A stretch of 64,000 nt of DNA, from positions 62,001 to 126,000 of the forward strand of contig NZ_JAHRED010000010.1 of the NCBI RefSeq assembly GCF_019084045.1. Direction: 5' to 3'. The translations under genes were made by a program, and so were the position numbers. The notes under the pieces were generated by a model, which saw only the letters and a list, made by a program, of their open reading frames with translations, made no database searches and had not been told where the DNA came from. Positions 8,685 to 16,636 of the stretch are shown here, piece by piece; position 1 is the first letter of the stretch, and every line of letters starts with the position of its first letter. Source of the stretch: Paeniglutamicibacter quisquiliarum (GTDB lineage: Bacteria; Actinomycetota; Actinomycetes; Actinomycetales; Micrococcaceae).

Positions 8685-8741
8685 CGGTCTTCGCGAAAGC
8701 GAGGACCGGTTTGCGTGGGGGACGAAAGTCCTCCACGCAAA
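8685..8741 (+). other. Two adjacent GAAA-tetraloop hairpins between tRNA-Gln and tRNA-Glu
   Basis: Hairpin 1 is a 10-bp stem (8685-8694 with 8699-8708) closed by GAAA. Hairpin 2 is a 14-bp stem (8710-8723 with 8728-8741), also closed by GAAA. Each has one G-T pair and no mismatch. They fill almost the whole spacer between tRNA-Gln and the first tRNA-Glu. There is no T-run, so they are more likely structures in the precursor RNA than a terminator. Confidence 0.7.
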
Positions 8742-8747
8742 GCATAC

Positions 8748-8820
8748 GGCCCCATCGTATAGCGGCCTAGTACGCTGCCCTCTCACGGCGGTAACGCGGG
8801 TTCGAATCCCGCTGGGGTCA
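8748..8820 (+). tRNA. tRNA-Glu (anticodon CTC), copy 1
   Basis: The acceptor GGCCCCA pairs with TGGGGTC (8813-8819), with discriminator A and one G-U pair. The anticodon loop CTCTCAC gives CTC, which reads GAG. The T arm GCGGG/CCCGC encloses TTCGAAT. It is identical over all 73 nt to the copy at 8870. Confidence 0.95.
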
Positions 8821-8836
8821 CGATTCAATTGAATCG
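8821..8836. repeat. Perfect 16-bp palindrome between the tRNA-Glu copies
   Basis: CGATTCAATTGAATCG begins directly after the discriminator base of tRNA-Glu copy 1. It could be a processing or partial termination structure. Confidence 0.5.
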
Positions 8837-8869
8837 GACGGTAACAGTCCTAAAACGTTGCAGCTATGC

Positions 8870-8942
8870 GGCCCCATCGTATAGCGGCCTAGTACGCTGC
8901 CCTCTCACGGCGGTAACGCGGGTTCGAATCCCGCTGGGGTCA
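8870..8942 (+). tRNA. tRNA-Glu (anticodon CTC), copy 2
   Basis: This is an exact 73-nt duplicate of the tRNA-Glu at 8748, placed 49 nt after it. The spacer sequences differ, so the duplicated unit is essentially the gene itself. A terminator follows 11 nt downstream. Confidence 0.95.
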
Positions 8943-8953
8943 CCAGCACAAAT

Positions 8954-8985
8954 GGTTCCAAACCTAGTTTGGAGCCTTTTGTCTT
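8954..8985 (+). terminator. Rho-independent terminator of the tRNA array
   Basis: GGTTCCAAAC (8954-8963) pairs with GTTTGGAGCC (8967-8976) over 10 bp with one G-T pair and a CTA loop, followed by TTTTGTCTTT. Confidence 0.85.
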
Positions 8986-9066
8986 TAACGCATGTTTTCC
9001 ATTTCGTCCTTGATAACTAGGGCCAGCTTGCCAATAAAAAGCCAGAGTGTTTGGCATGATGTAGTG

Positions 9067-10869
9067 GTGACTACTAGCAATGGCTCTGAACCCCAAGGTT
9101 CGCCACCACTCTCGGCCGTGCCGGCCGACATGGAAGCCATCAATCTGCTCACCGACGTCCGGACGGATCTTTCGGGCAGCATCCTGCCGTTGGATATTGC
9201 CGGCGTCACCCAGGCACGTGAAAATGCCCGCACCGCGGTGGAACAACTCGACGACTACATCCTGCCTCGATACCGCAGCCTGGACGCGCCGTTGCTTGCC
9301 GTCGTGGGCGGCTCCACCGGAGCCGGGAAATCCACGCTGGTCAATGCAATCGTTGGCCACCCGGTTACTCGGGCCGGAGCCATCCGACCCACCACACGCC
9401 AACCCATCCTCCTGCACCACGAGCTGGATCGGGCATGGCTGGAGAACGACAGGATCCTCCCCGGGCTCCGGCGCATCACCGGTACGGCCGTCAGCCGGAA
9501 CCAAGCGATTCCCGCGGCACAGGTCGGTGCCACACCGGATGCCGCCGTGACCGACTCGATCATATTGGTGCAAGATGACGCGGTTCCCCGAGGCCTGGCA
9601 ATCCTGGATGCTCCGGATGTGGATTCCATCTCGGATGAAAACCGCCGCCTGGCCGGGCAGCTGCTGGCTGCGGCCGACCTCTGGATATTTGTCACCACTG
9701 CCAATCGGTATGCCGACGCCGTACCCTGGAAGCTTCTCTCGGAGGCCGCGGGACGCAACATCACCGTGGCAGTGGTCCTGGACCGGGTGCCCGCGGGTGT
9801 CGAGGACGAGATTGCCACCGACCTGCGCGGCATGCTCCAACGCGAAGGCCTGGGCAGCGCCGAGCTCTTCGTGGTCCCCGAAGTCGAGCTCGACGAGCTG
9901 GACATGCTGCCGGCAATCGCCGCCGCACCGCTCAAGGCCTGGCTGGGCGAGCTGGCTGCCAATGCCGAATCGCGTGCTGCGATCGCCCGCCAAACCTTGG
10001 CAGGGGTGCTTGCACAGCTTGCGGATCGCAGCGACGTCATTGCCACGGCCATGGTGGAACAAGGTGCCAGCAGTGCCCGGCTCGCACAATACGCCGATGA
10101 GGCATTCGAGCAGGCGCACGCGGGCATCCTTGCCAGCGTGCAGGACGGGACCCTGCTGCGCGGCGAGGTCCTGGCGCGCTGGCAAGACTTTGTCGGTACC
10201 GGTGAATTCTTCCGTTCCTTGGAGTCCGGCATTGGCAGATTGCGGGACCGGATCGGTGCCTTCTTTACGGGAAAGCCCAAACCCGTTGACCATGTGGAGG
10301 AGGCCATCGAATCCGGCCTGCATGCGGTGGTGGTTGACCAGGCCGCAAAGGCCAGCGAAACAACGGAGGAGCGCTGGCGGTCCGACCCGGCAGGTAAGGC
10401 ACTGGTGGGCACTTCCAACTTTGGTTCACTGTCTCCCGGATTCTCTGACCGGGTCGCGGAGCAGGTTCGTGCCTGGCAGGGCGACCTCATGGAAATTATC
10501 CGAACCGAAGGTGCGAACAAGCGCATGACCGCACGCATGGTGTCCTTCGGCGTCAATGGCGTCGCAGTGGCCCTGATGGTGGTTGTCTTTGCCTCCACGG
10601 CGGGCTTGACCGGGCTTGAGGTCGGAATCGCCGGCGGGTCCGCCGTGGTCGGGCAAAAGCTGCTCGAGGCGATCTTTGGCGAGGACGCGGTGCGCAGACT
10701 CACCAAGCAGGCGAAGGATTCACTGGCTGCCCGGTGCACTGATCTCTTGGAGACGGAAAAGCAGCGATTCGCGTCTCGACTCGAAAACATTCCCAGCGCG
10801 CAGGACGCAGACCGCATGAAACAGAATTCGGCGGCCATACGCCGACTGGCCCGGGAGCAAGGTGCATGA
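9067..10869 (+). CDS. Dynamin-like GTPase, first of a tandem pair
   Basis: This is a 600-residue large GTPase. The P-loop is LLAVVGGSTGAGKSTLVNA (near residue 80). Switch-I threonines lie in RPTTRQP, G3 is LAILDAPDVDS, and a G4-like VLDRVP replaces the usual NKxD. A long helical region follows. A hydrophobic segment near residues 490-530 (VNGVAVALMVVVFASTAG) suggests membrane association through the stalk or paddle region, as in bacterial dynamin-like proteins. I start at the GTG at 9067, the first start after the likely promoter region. An earlier in-frame ATG at 8992 would run into the tRNA terminator zone. The next GTPase gene overlaps it by ATGA. By analogy with Streptomyces DynA/DynB, which act at division septa, a role in membrane remodelling is plausible but inferred. 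Confidence 0.75.
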   Translation: MTTSNGSEPQGSPPLSAVPADMEAINLLTDVRTDLSGSILPLDIAGVTQARENARTAVEQLDDYILPRYRSLDAPLLAVVGGSTGAGKSTLVNAIVGHPVTRAGAIRPTTRQPILLHHELDRAWLENDRILPGLRRITGTAVSRNQAIPAAQVGATPDAAVTDSIILVQDDAVPRGLAILDAPDVDSISDENRRLAGQLLAAADLWIFVTTANRYADAVPWKLLSEAAGRNITVAVVLDRVPAGVEDEIATDLRGMLQREGLGSAELFVVPEVELDELDMLPAIAAAPLKAWLGELAANAESRAAIARQTLAGVLAQLADRSDVIATAMVEQGASSARLAQYADEAFEQAHAGILASVQDGTLLRGEVLARWQDFVGTGEFFRSLESGIGRLRDRIGAFFTGKPKPVDHVEEAIESGLHAVVVDQAAKASETTEERWRSDPAGKALVGTSNFGSLSPGFSDRVAEQVRAWQGDLMEIIRTEGANKRMTARMVSFGVNGVAVALMVVVFASTAGLTGLEVGIAGGSAVVGQKLLEAIFGEDAVRRLTKQAKDSLAARCTDLLETEKQRFASRLENIPSAQDADRMKQNSAAIRRLAREQGA

Positions 10870-12506
10870 GCCGCCGTCGTCAAACCACAGCCGTGAGCCC
10901 GCTTGAACTTCGGCTCGAAGCACTCAAGGAAGCCACCGAACTGGGTGCCGACCGCATTGATCCGGCGGTGAGTGAAGCGTCGTGGCAGGTCCTTGAACGT
11001 TCCTCGACCCGCAGGACCCTGTCGGCTGAGCACACCGTGGTCGGCTTTTTCGGTGCCACCGGCAGCGGAAAGTCGTCCCTGTTCAACGCCGTAGTCGGAC
11101 AGGACCTCGCCCGGACCGCGGCAACCCGGCCGACGACCAGCCAGCCCCTGGCCGGTATCTGGGGACGGGCCGGCTCGGATCCGTTGCTTGATTGGTTGGG
11201 AGTGCAGGAGCGCCACGTCCTCGACTCGCCCTTGCGCTTGGAAAAAAAGGGATTCTTTGGATCGGAAAAGGAAGCCAGCGGGCTGATCCTTTTGGACCTT
11301 CCGGACTTCGATTCCACGGTTGCGGCAAACCGTGAGATCGCCACCAAGCTGGCCGGGCAGGTGGACGTCCTGATTTGGGTCCTGGATCCCCAGAAGTATG
11401 CGGACGCGGCCGTCCACCATGATTTCATCAGGCCGCTGGCGACCCACGGCTCGGTTACCTTGGTGGTCCTGAACCAGATCGACAAGCTCAGGGAAAACCA
11501 GCGCGGTCCCGTCATGGATTCGTTGCGTTCCATCCTGCTGGCGGACGGCTTGGCCAGCCCCAGGATTCTTGGCGTCTCGGCTCTGACCGGAGAGGGCCTG
11601 GACCCATTGCGCCAGGAGATTGCCCGGGTCGTCACCCAACGCGGTGCCGCAACCAACCGACTCACGGCCGATGTGGCAACCATCGCCGGACGGATGGCGG
11701 AGGGATCTCCCCAAGAAGAACTCAAGCTGCCCGGTGACCCTGCGAAGAAAGCCCTGACCGGGGAGCTGGCCACGGCCGCGGGCGTGGATACCGTGGTGAA
11801 TGCCGTGCGCACTTCCTACCGGATGGACGCGCACAAGAAGACCGGTTGGCCGCTCACGCGTTGGTTGGCCAAGGTTCGCCCGGACCCGTTGCGCCGGCTC
11901 AATCTCAAGAGCACGGATGTCAATCCGAAGCTCAACCGCACCTCCCTGCCGGCCCCCGGTGCCGCGCAAAAGGCCCAAGCCGATTCCGCCGTCCGGCGCT
12001 TCGCCGATGAAGCAAGCGCCGGCGCCCCGGACACCTGGCAGGGATCGATTCGCCGTGCGGCGCGAGCCGGCGGGACGACGCTGCCCGATGAATTGGACCA
12101 AGCCATTGCCAACACCAATATCGGTGCCACCACCGGGGCCTGGTGGTGGCCGGTGGTCTCCGTCATCCAGTGGATATCGCTGGCCACCGCCCTGGCCGGG
12201 GCACTATGGCTCGGTGCCCTCTTCGGTGCGCAGTACCTCCAATTCACCCTGCCGGAGGTTCCCAAGGTCGAAGGCTTCCCGGTTCCCACGCTGATGCTCG
12301 TTATTGGCATATTATTGGGAATCGTCCTGGGCCTTGCCACAGGGCTGATCGCCCGCTTTGGGGCCGCTGGACGCGCCCGCAAGGCCCGACGTGCACTGCA
12401 CGCCTCGATCGGTGCGGTGGCGAAGCGTTCGGTCATTGACCCGGTGGGTGCGGAAATCACCAGACACAACCTTTTCATTGGAGCCTTGCAACGTGCCCGC
12501 AGCTGA
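10866..12506 (+). CDS. Dynamin-like/YfjP-type GTPase with C-terminal membrane helices, second of the pair
   Basis: This 546-residue GTPase shows a complete set of G motifs: P-loop VVGFFGATGSGKSSLFNA, switch-I RPTTSQP, G3 LILLDLPDFDS, and G4 VVLNQIDKL. Two strong transmembrane segments follow near residues 430-500 (VVSVIQWISLATALAGALWL and LMLVIGILLGIVLGLATGLI) and then a basic tail. It overlaps the upstream GTPase by 4 nt (ATGA) and thiL downstream by 14 nt, so all three are translationally coupled. Paired dynamin-like proteins usually act as hetero-oligomers, and this pair's layout (one soluble or peripheral, one integral) resembles Streptomyces DynA/DynB. The link to division is inference. 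Confidence 0.75.
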   Translation: MSRRRQTTAVSPLELRLEALKEATELGADRIDPAVSEASWQVLERSSTRRTLSAEHTVVGFFGATGSGKSSLFNAVVGQDLARTAATRPTTSQPLAGIWGRAGSDPLLDWLGVQERHVLDSPLRLEKKGFFGSEKEASGLILLDLPDFDSTVAANREIATKLAGQVDVLIWVLDPQKYADAAVHHDFIRPLATHGSVTLVVLNQIDKLRENQRGPVMDSLRSILLADGLASPRILGVSALTGEGLDPLRQEIARVVTQRGAATNRLTADVATIAGRMAEGSPQEELKLPGDPAKKALTGELATAAGVDTVVNAVRTSYRMDAHKKTGWPLTRWLAKVRPDPLRRLNLKSTDVNPKLNRTSLPAPGAAQKAQADSAVRRFADEASAGAPDTWQGSIRRAARAGGTTLPDELDQAIANTNIGATTGAWWWPVVSVIQWISLATALAGALWLGALFGAQYLQFTLPEVPKVEGFPVPTLMLVIGILLGIVLGLATGLIARFGAAGRARKARRALHASIGAVAKRSVIDPVGAEITRHNLFIGALQRARS

Positions 12507-13530
12507 TCCCCAGACCGTAGGAAACCTAGGCGAAAGCGGGCTGCTGGCCAGAATATTGCCGCGACTCCAGGGTGCATCGGCCTTGCTCGGCCCCGGGGAC
12601 GACGCCGCCTTGATTGCCGCCCCAGGCGGCAAATTCGTGATCACGGTGGATACCCTGGTGGAAAACCAGGACTTCAGGCTGGACTGGCCCAGCGGATTCC
12701 GAAGCAGCGGCTTCGACGTCGGCTGGAAGTCCGCCGCCCAAAACCTTTCGGACGTCAATGCCATGGGTGCCATTGCGACGTCCGCGGTGATTTCTCTTAC
12801 GTTGCCACACTCCACGCCCATTGCCTGGGTCGAAGACCTGGCCGATGGCTTCAGTGCCGCCGTCCGTGAACTGGGCGCCACCTCATGTGCCGTTGCCGGG
12901 GGAGACCTTGGGCGGGGGAGCGAGGTGTCCATCACCGCGGCCGTCACCGGATCACTTGCCGCGGACCATCCGGTACTGCGCAGCGGGGCGAGGCCGGGGG
13001 ACGTAGTGGCGGTTTGCGGGTCCCTGGGGGTTGCGGCCGCGGGACTGGCACTTCTGGATGCACCGATTTCGCATCTGGAATGGTCCGCCGACGAGCAACT
13101 CCTGGTCCACGGCCAGCGGCGTCCACAGCCCCCCTTGGAGGCCGGACCCCTGGCTGCCCGCGCCGGGGCCACGGCCATGATGGACCTCTCGGACGGACTG
13201 CTCAAGGACGGGCGCCGCATGGCGACCGCCAGCGGAGTGGTCATTGATTTTGACGCCCGGGCCCTCTTAGCCGATGCGCAACGACTGTCGTCGGCTGCTG
13301 CACGGCTGCGGACAGTACCCATGGAATGGGTACTCGGAGGCGGGGAAGACCACGGGCTGTTAACCACGTTCCCGAACGCGGTGGAACTGCCGGAAGGTTT
13401 CCGGGCCGTGGGTGTGGTCAAGGAACCGGGTGGCGGGAAGACGGGTTCGGGAGTTCTCCTGGATGGCCGGATTCCGGGGACGGCTCAGGGGTTTGACCAC
13501 TTCGAAGGTTGGGACGGGACTGCCGATTAG
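12493..13530 (+). CDS. thiL: Thiamine-monophosphate kinase
   Basis: ThiL phosphorylates thiamine monophosphate to thiamine diphosphate with ATP, the last step of cofactor synthesis. The 345-residue protein has the AIR-synthase/ThiL fold, with the N-terminal GESGLLARILPRL, the metal-binding GPGDDAALI, TVDTLVENQDF (DxLVE), the FDVGWKSAAQNLSDVNAMGA core, and AGGDLGRGSEVSI. The C-terminal AMMDLSDGLLKDG and GGGEDHGLL segments bind ATP and substrate. I chose the GTG at 12493. The longer reading in the same frame lies wholly inside the GTPase gene. There is no thiamine riboswitch in front, since expression comes from the GTPase operon. Its last 4 nt overlap the end of the convergent ltbR. Confidence 0.92.
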   Translation: MPAADPQTVGNLGESGLLARILPRLQGASALLGPGDDAALIAAPGGKFVITVDTLVENQDFRLDWPSGFRSSGFDVGWKSAAQNLSDVNAMGAIATSAVISLTLPHSTPIAWVEDLADGFSAAVRELGATSCAVAGGDLGRGSEVSITAAVTGSLAADHPVLRSGARPGDVVAVCGSLGVAAAGLALLDAPISHLEWSADEQLLVHGQRRPQPPLEAGPLAARAGATAMMDLSDGLLKDGRRMATASGVVIDFDARALLADAQRLSSAAARLRTVPMEWVLGGGEDHGLLTTFPNAVELPEGFRAVGVVKEPGGGKTGSGVLLDGRIPGTAQGFDHFEGWDGTAD

Positions 13531-14246
13531 TCGCCGGTTTTTCTCAAGGCCTCGCTCAAGGCGTTGGCGGTCTGAACGACGACTTCCTGGTGGGCCTTGC
13601 CCGGCTGGCGAGAGAGCCGTTCAATGGGCCCCGACATCGACACTGCGGCAATCACCCGTCCGGATGGTCCGCGCACGGGAGCCGAGACCGAGGCAACCCC
13701 GGGTTCACGTTCGCCCAGGCTTTGTGCCCAGCCGCGTCGCCTGACCCCTGCCAAGATGGTTGGAGTGAAGCGGGCGCCATGCAGGCCATCCAGCAGCCGT
13801 TCGTGGTCCTCCCAGGCCAACAGGACCTGGGCGGCCGAGCCTGCCTTCATCGAAAGTTGCGTTCCCACCGGGATGGTGTCGCGCAGGCCCACCGGCCGTT
13901 CGGCGGAGGCAACACACACCCGGTAGTCGCCCTGGCGGCGGAACACTTGGGTGCTCTCGCCCGTGGAATCACGCAATTGGATCAGCAGCGGGCCGGCCGC
14001 CGCAATCAGCCGGTCTTCGCCGGCCGCCGAAGCCAATTCCACCAGGCGGCCACCCAGGACGAAGCGCCCATGGATGTCCTTGCCCACCAGCCGGTGGTGA
14101 ACGAGCGCCTGGGCGAGGCGGTGCACGGTGGGCCGGGAGATCTTGGTCAGTGAGACCAACTGGGCCAGGGAAGTGGGCCCGGCCTCAAGGGCATTGAGGA
14201 TGAGGGCCGCTTTGTCGATGACGCCAACGCCACTTGATGTGTCCAT
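13527..14246 (-). CDS. ltbR: IclR-family transcriptional regulator, LtbR-like
   Basis: This 239-residue regulator has an N-terminal winged helix-turn-helix (IDKAALILNALEAGPTSLAQLVSLTKISRPTVHRLAQALVHH) followed by the IclR effector-binding domain. It is divergent from leuC. In C. glutamicum the gene in this position is LtbR, which represses leuB, leuCD and the trp operon. Here the intergenic region and the region before leuB carry matching sites (TCTCACTATTTGAGAT and GCTCACTATGTGAGAT), which supports the same regulon. The ATG is close behind the operator, which suggests self-repression and a very short leader. The 3' end overlaps thiL by 4 nt with no terminator between. The effector is not visible from sequence. 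The function is inferred from position and operators. Confidence 0.82.
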   Translation of the reverse strand: MDTSSGVGVIDKAALILNALEAGPTSLAQLVSLTKISRPTVHRLAQALVHHRLVGKDIHGRFVLGGRLVELASAAGEDRLIAAAGPLLIQLRDSTGESTQVFRRQGDYRVCVASAERPVGLRDTIPVGTQLSMKAGSAAQVLLAWEDHERLLDGLHGARFTPTILAGVRRRGWAQSLGEREPGVASVSAPVRGPSGRVIAAVSMSGPIERLSRQPGKAHQEVVVQTANALSEALRKTGD

Positions 14247-14260
14247 AGTTTGATATTGCT

Positions 14261-14277
14261 ATCTCACTATTTGAGAT
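14261..14277. promoter_or_regulatory. Probable LtbR operator between ltbR and leuC
   Basis: ATCTCA-CTATT-TGAGAT is a 6-bp inverted repeat around a 5-nt centre, 15 nt upstream of the ltbR ATG. Its 16-nt core matches the left arm region of the leuB operator at 14 of 16 positions. A further TCACATAG half-site (14324-14331) lies next to the leuC start. Confidence 0.65.
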
Positions 14278-14358
14278 GCAAATCCGCTTACTGGATATTA
14301 CGTGCGCACGGGTGGAAGAGTTGTCACATAGGATTTTTATCAAGTGAGGGAGTCGGTC

Positions 14359-15816
14359 ATGGCCGCACACCAGGCAGCACAGACGCTGGCCGAAAAAGTA
14401 TGGAACGCGCACGTGGTGCGCAAGGGCGAGGGAACGGGCGGATCTCGCCAGCCCGACCTGATCTATATTGACCTGCACCTGGTTCACGAGGTGACGTCCC
14501 CGCAGGCATTCGAGGGACTCCGCCTCACCGGGCGCCAGTTGCGCCGTCCGGATCTGACGATTGCCACCGAGGACCACAACACCCCGACTCTGGAAATCGA
14601 CAAGCCGATTGCTGATTTGACCAGCCGCACGCAGATCGAAACCCTTCGCAAGAACTGCGCCGAGTTCGGTGTTCGCCTGCACTCCCTCGGCGACAAGGAG
14701 CAGGGTATTGTCCATGTGGTGGGCCCCCAGCTGGGCCTGACCCAGCCGGGCATGACCGTTGTCTGTGGCGATTCCCACACTTCGACCCACGGTGCATTCG
14801 GCGCCCTGGCGTTCGGCATCGGCACCTCCGAGGTCGAACACGTCATGGCGACCCAGTCGCTTTCCCTGAAGCCGTTCAAGACCATGGCCATCAATGTTGA
14901 GGGAACACTGAAGCCGGGCGTGACCGCAAAGGACATCATCTTGGCCGTCATTGCCAAGATCGGAACCGGCGGGGGACAAGGCTACGTCCTGGAGTACCGC
15001 GGCTCGGCCATCCGCGCACTGTCCATGGATGCCCGCATGACGATCTGCAACATGTCGATCGAGGCCGGCGCCCGCGCAGGCATGATTGCCCCGGATGCAA
15101 TCACCTACGAATACATCAACGGCCGCCCGCACGCACCCCAGGGCGCAGACTGGGACGCAGCCGTCGCCGAATGGGACACGCTGGCCACCGACCAGGGCGC
15201 AGCCTTTGACGCCGAGGTGTTCCTCGACGCCAACGAACTGGAGCCTTTCGTCACCTGGGGCACCAACCCCGGCCAAGGCGTCTCGCTTTCCGACAAGGTT
15301 CCGGCACCCGAAGACTTCGAAGACGAAAACGCCCGTGCCGCGTGCGAGCGGGCTCTTGACTACATGGGCCTGGAAGCCGGTACCCCCATGAAGGAAATCC
15401 GCGTTGACACAGTCTTCCTGGGTTCCTGCACCAATAGCCGCATGGAAGACCTGCGTGCCGCCGCCAGCATCATCCAGGGGCAGGAAAAGGATCCCGACAT
15501 CCGCATGATCGTGGTTCCGGGATCGGCACGCGTCCGCCTCGAGGCCGAGGCCGAGGGCCTGGACAAGATCTTCAAGGAATTCGGTGCGGAATGGCGGTTT
15601 GCCGGCTGCTCCATGTGCCTGGGCATGAACCCCGACCAGCTCGCCGAAGGCGAACGCTGCGCCTCAACCTCAAACCGCAACTTCGAAGGTCGCCAGGGCA
15701 AGGGCGGGCGCACCCACCTGGTTTCGCCGATTGTCGCCGCCGCGACGGCGATCCGCGGGACCCTGTCCTCGCCGTCCGACCTGGGCGCCCCTTCCTCTTC
15801 CGCAAAAGTAGCCTAA
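14359..15816 (+). CDS. leuC: 3-isopropylmalate dehydratase large subunit
   Basis: LeuC with LeuD isomerises 2-isopropylmalate to 3-isopropylmalate through a 4Fe-4S cluster. The 485-residue aconitase-fold subunit shows ATEDHNTPT, the first cluster region [29 protein letters not shown], the cluster Cys in [14 protein letters not shown], and the [12 protein letters not shown] pair, so three cluster Cys are present. I prefer the ATG at 14359 ([15 protein letters not shown]), which has GAGGGAG 6-7 nt upstream. A GTG at 14344 would place the ribosome site inside the gene. leuD starts 9 nt after the stop. Expression is probably controlled by the LtbR-like regulator encoded divergently. Confidence 0.96.
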   Translation: MAAHQAAQTLAEKVWNAHVVRKGEGTGGSRQPDLIYIDLHLVHEVTSPQAFEGLRLTGRQLRRPDLTIATEDHNTPTLEIDKPIADLTSRTQIETLRKNCAEFGVRLHSLGDKEQGIVHVVGPQLGLTQPGMTVVCGDSHTSTHGAFGALAFGIGTSEVEHVMATQSLSLKPFKTMAINVEGTLKPGVTAKDIILAVIAKIGTGGGQGYVLEYRGSAIRALSMDARMTICNMSIEAGARAGMIAPDAITYEYINGRPHAPQGADWDAAVAEWDTLATDQGAAFDAEVFLDANELEPFVTWGTNPGQGVSLSDKVPAPEDFEDENARAACERALDYMGLEAGTPMKEIRVDTVFLGSCTNSRMEDLRAAASIIQGQEKDPDIRMIVVPGSARVRLEAEAEGLDKIFKEFGAEWRFAGCSMCLGMNPDQLAEGERCASTSNRNFEGRQGKGGRTHLVSPIVAAATAIRGTLSSPSDLGAPSSSAKVA

Positions 15817-15825
15817 GGATTCATC

Positions 15826-16434
15826 ATGGAGAAGATCACCACCCATACCGGAATCGGCGTCCCGCTGCGCCAAAGCAACGTCGACACGGACCAGATCATT
15901 CCTGCCGTCTACCTCAAGCGCATCACCCGGACCGGATTCGAAGACGCGCTCTTCGCAGGTTGGCGCAAGGACGGCAACTTCATCCTGAACCAGCAACCCT
16001 TCACCAAGGGCTCGGTCCTGGTGGCGGGACCTGACTTCGGCACTGGTTCCTCCCGCGAACATGCCGTCTGGGCCCTGAAGGACTATGGCTTCAAGGCCGT
16101 CCTTTCCTCGCGCTTTGCCGATATCTTCCGCGGCAACTCGGGTAAGCAGGGGCTGGTCGCCGCCGAGGTGGCACAAAGCGATATCGAGTTGATTTGGAAG
16201 GAAATCGAGAACCACCCGGGAACTGAAGTCACCGTGGACCTCGAAGCCCGCACCGTCACCTGCGGATCCATCATTGCCCCTTTCGAGATTGACGACTACA
16301 CCCGTTGGCGGCTCATGGAGGGCCTGGATGACATCGGCCTGACACTCCAGCATGAGGAAGAGATCACGGCCTTTGAAGCCCAGCGTCCGGCATTCAAGCC
16401 GACCACGCTTCCGGCACGCTATTCCCAGCCTTAG
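15826..16434 (+). CDS. leuD: 3-isopropylmalate dehydratase small subunit
   Basis: LeuD is the swivel-domain partner of LeuC in leucine synthesis. The 202-residue protein has [30 protein letters not shown], the substrate-binding [27 protein letters not shown] and the [15 protein letters not shown] segment, all typical of the family. It follows leuC by 9 nt in one operon. A weak hairpin lies between it and murA. Confidence 0.96.
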   Translation: MEKITTHTGIGVPLRQSNVDTDQIIPAVYLKRITRTGFEDALFAGWRKDGNFILNQQPFTKGSVLVAGPDFGTGSSREHAVWALKDYGFKAVLSSRFADIFRGNSGKQGLVAAEVAQSDIELIWKEIENHPGTEVTVDLEARTVTCGSIIAPFEIDDYTRWRLMEGLDDIGLTLQHEEEITAFEAQRPAFKPTTLPARYSQP

Positions 16435-16480
16435 CTGTCCGCTTAACGCCAGCCCGAGGGGCGGTAGTTGCCGCTGATCA

Positions 16481-16498
16481 TCCCCGGATTCCCGGGGA
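16481..16498 (+). terminator. Short hairpin between leuD and murA
   Basis: TCCCCGG (16481-16487) pairs with CCGGGGA (16492-16498) around a 4-nt loop, followed by AAAAGG. The stem is short and no T-run follows, so it is a weak terminator candidate. The rest of the 200-nt interval probably holds the murA promoter (TATGCT near 16571). Confidence 0.35.
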
Positions 16499-16636
16499 AA
16501 AGGCGGGCAAGGTCCGCCGCGGCGCGACCAGCGTTACATGAGCCATGCGGCCCTCGGCAATGCCGGGGGCTGTATGCTTGCTAAGTCTTTCCTTCGTTTT
16601 CGAAGGCCTAACAATTTTGGTGAGGTACTCAAGTTC

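Noticed and set aside
8553-8762. Short open frames across the tRNA-Gln region on both strands
   Set aside because: They run through the tRNA genes and the hairpin spacer. No protein family matches.
9255-12101. A 948-codon open frame on the minus strand
   Set aside because: It lies wholly antisense to the two dynamin-like GTPase genes, whose P-loops and G motifs are clear. Its translation has no domain and is rich in Ser/Arg/Ala, as expected for an antisense frame of high-GC DNA.
12470-12530. Possible thiamine riboswitch before thiL
   Set aside because: The thiL start lies inside the preceding GTPase gene, leaving no leader, and no TPP-aptamer consensus is visible.
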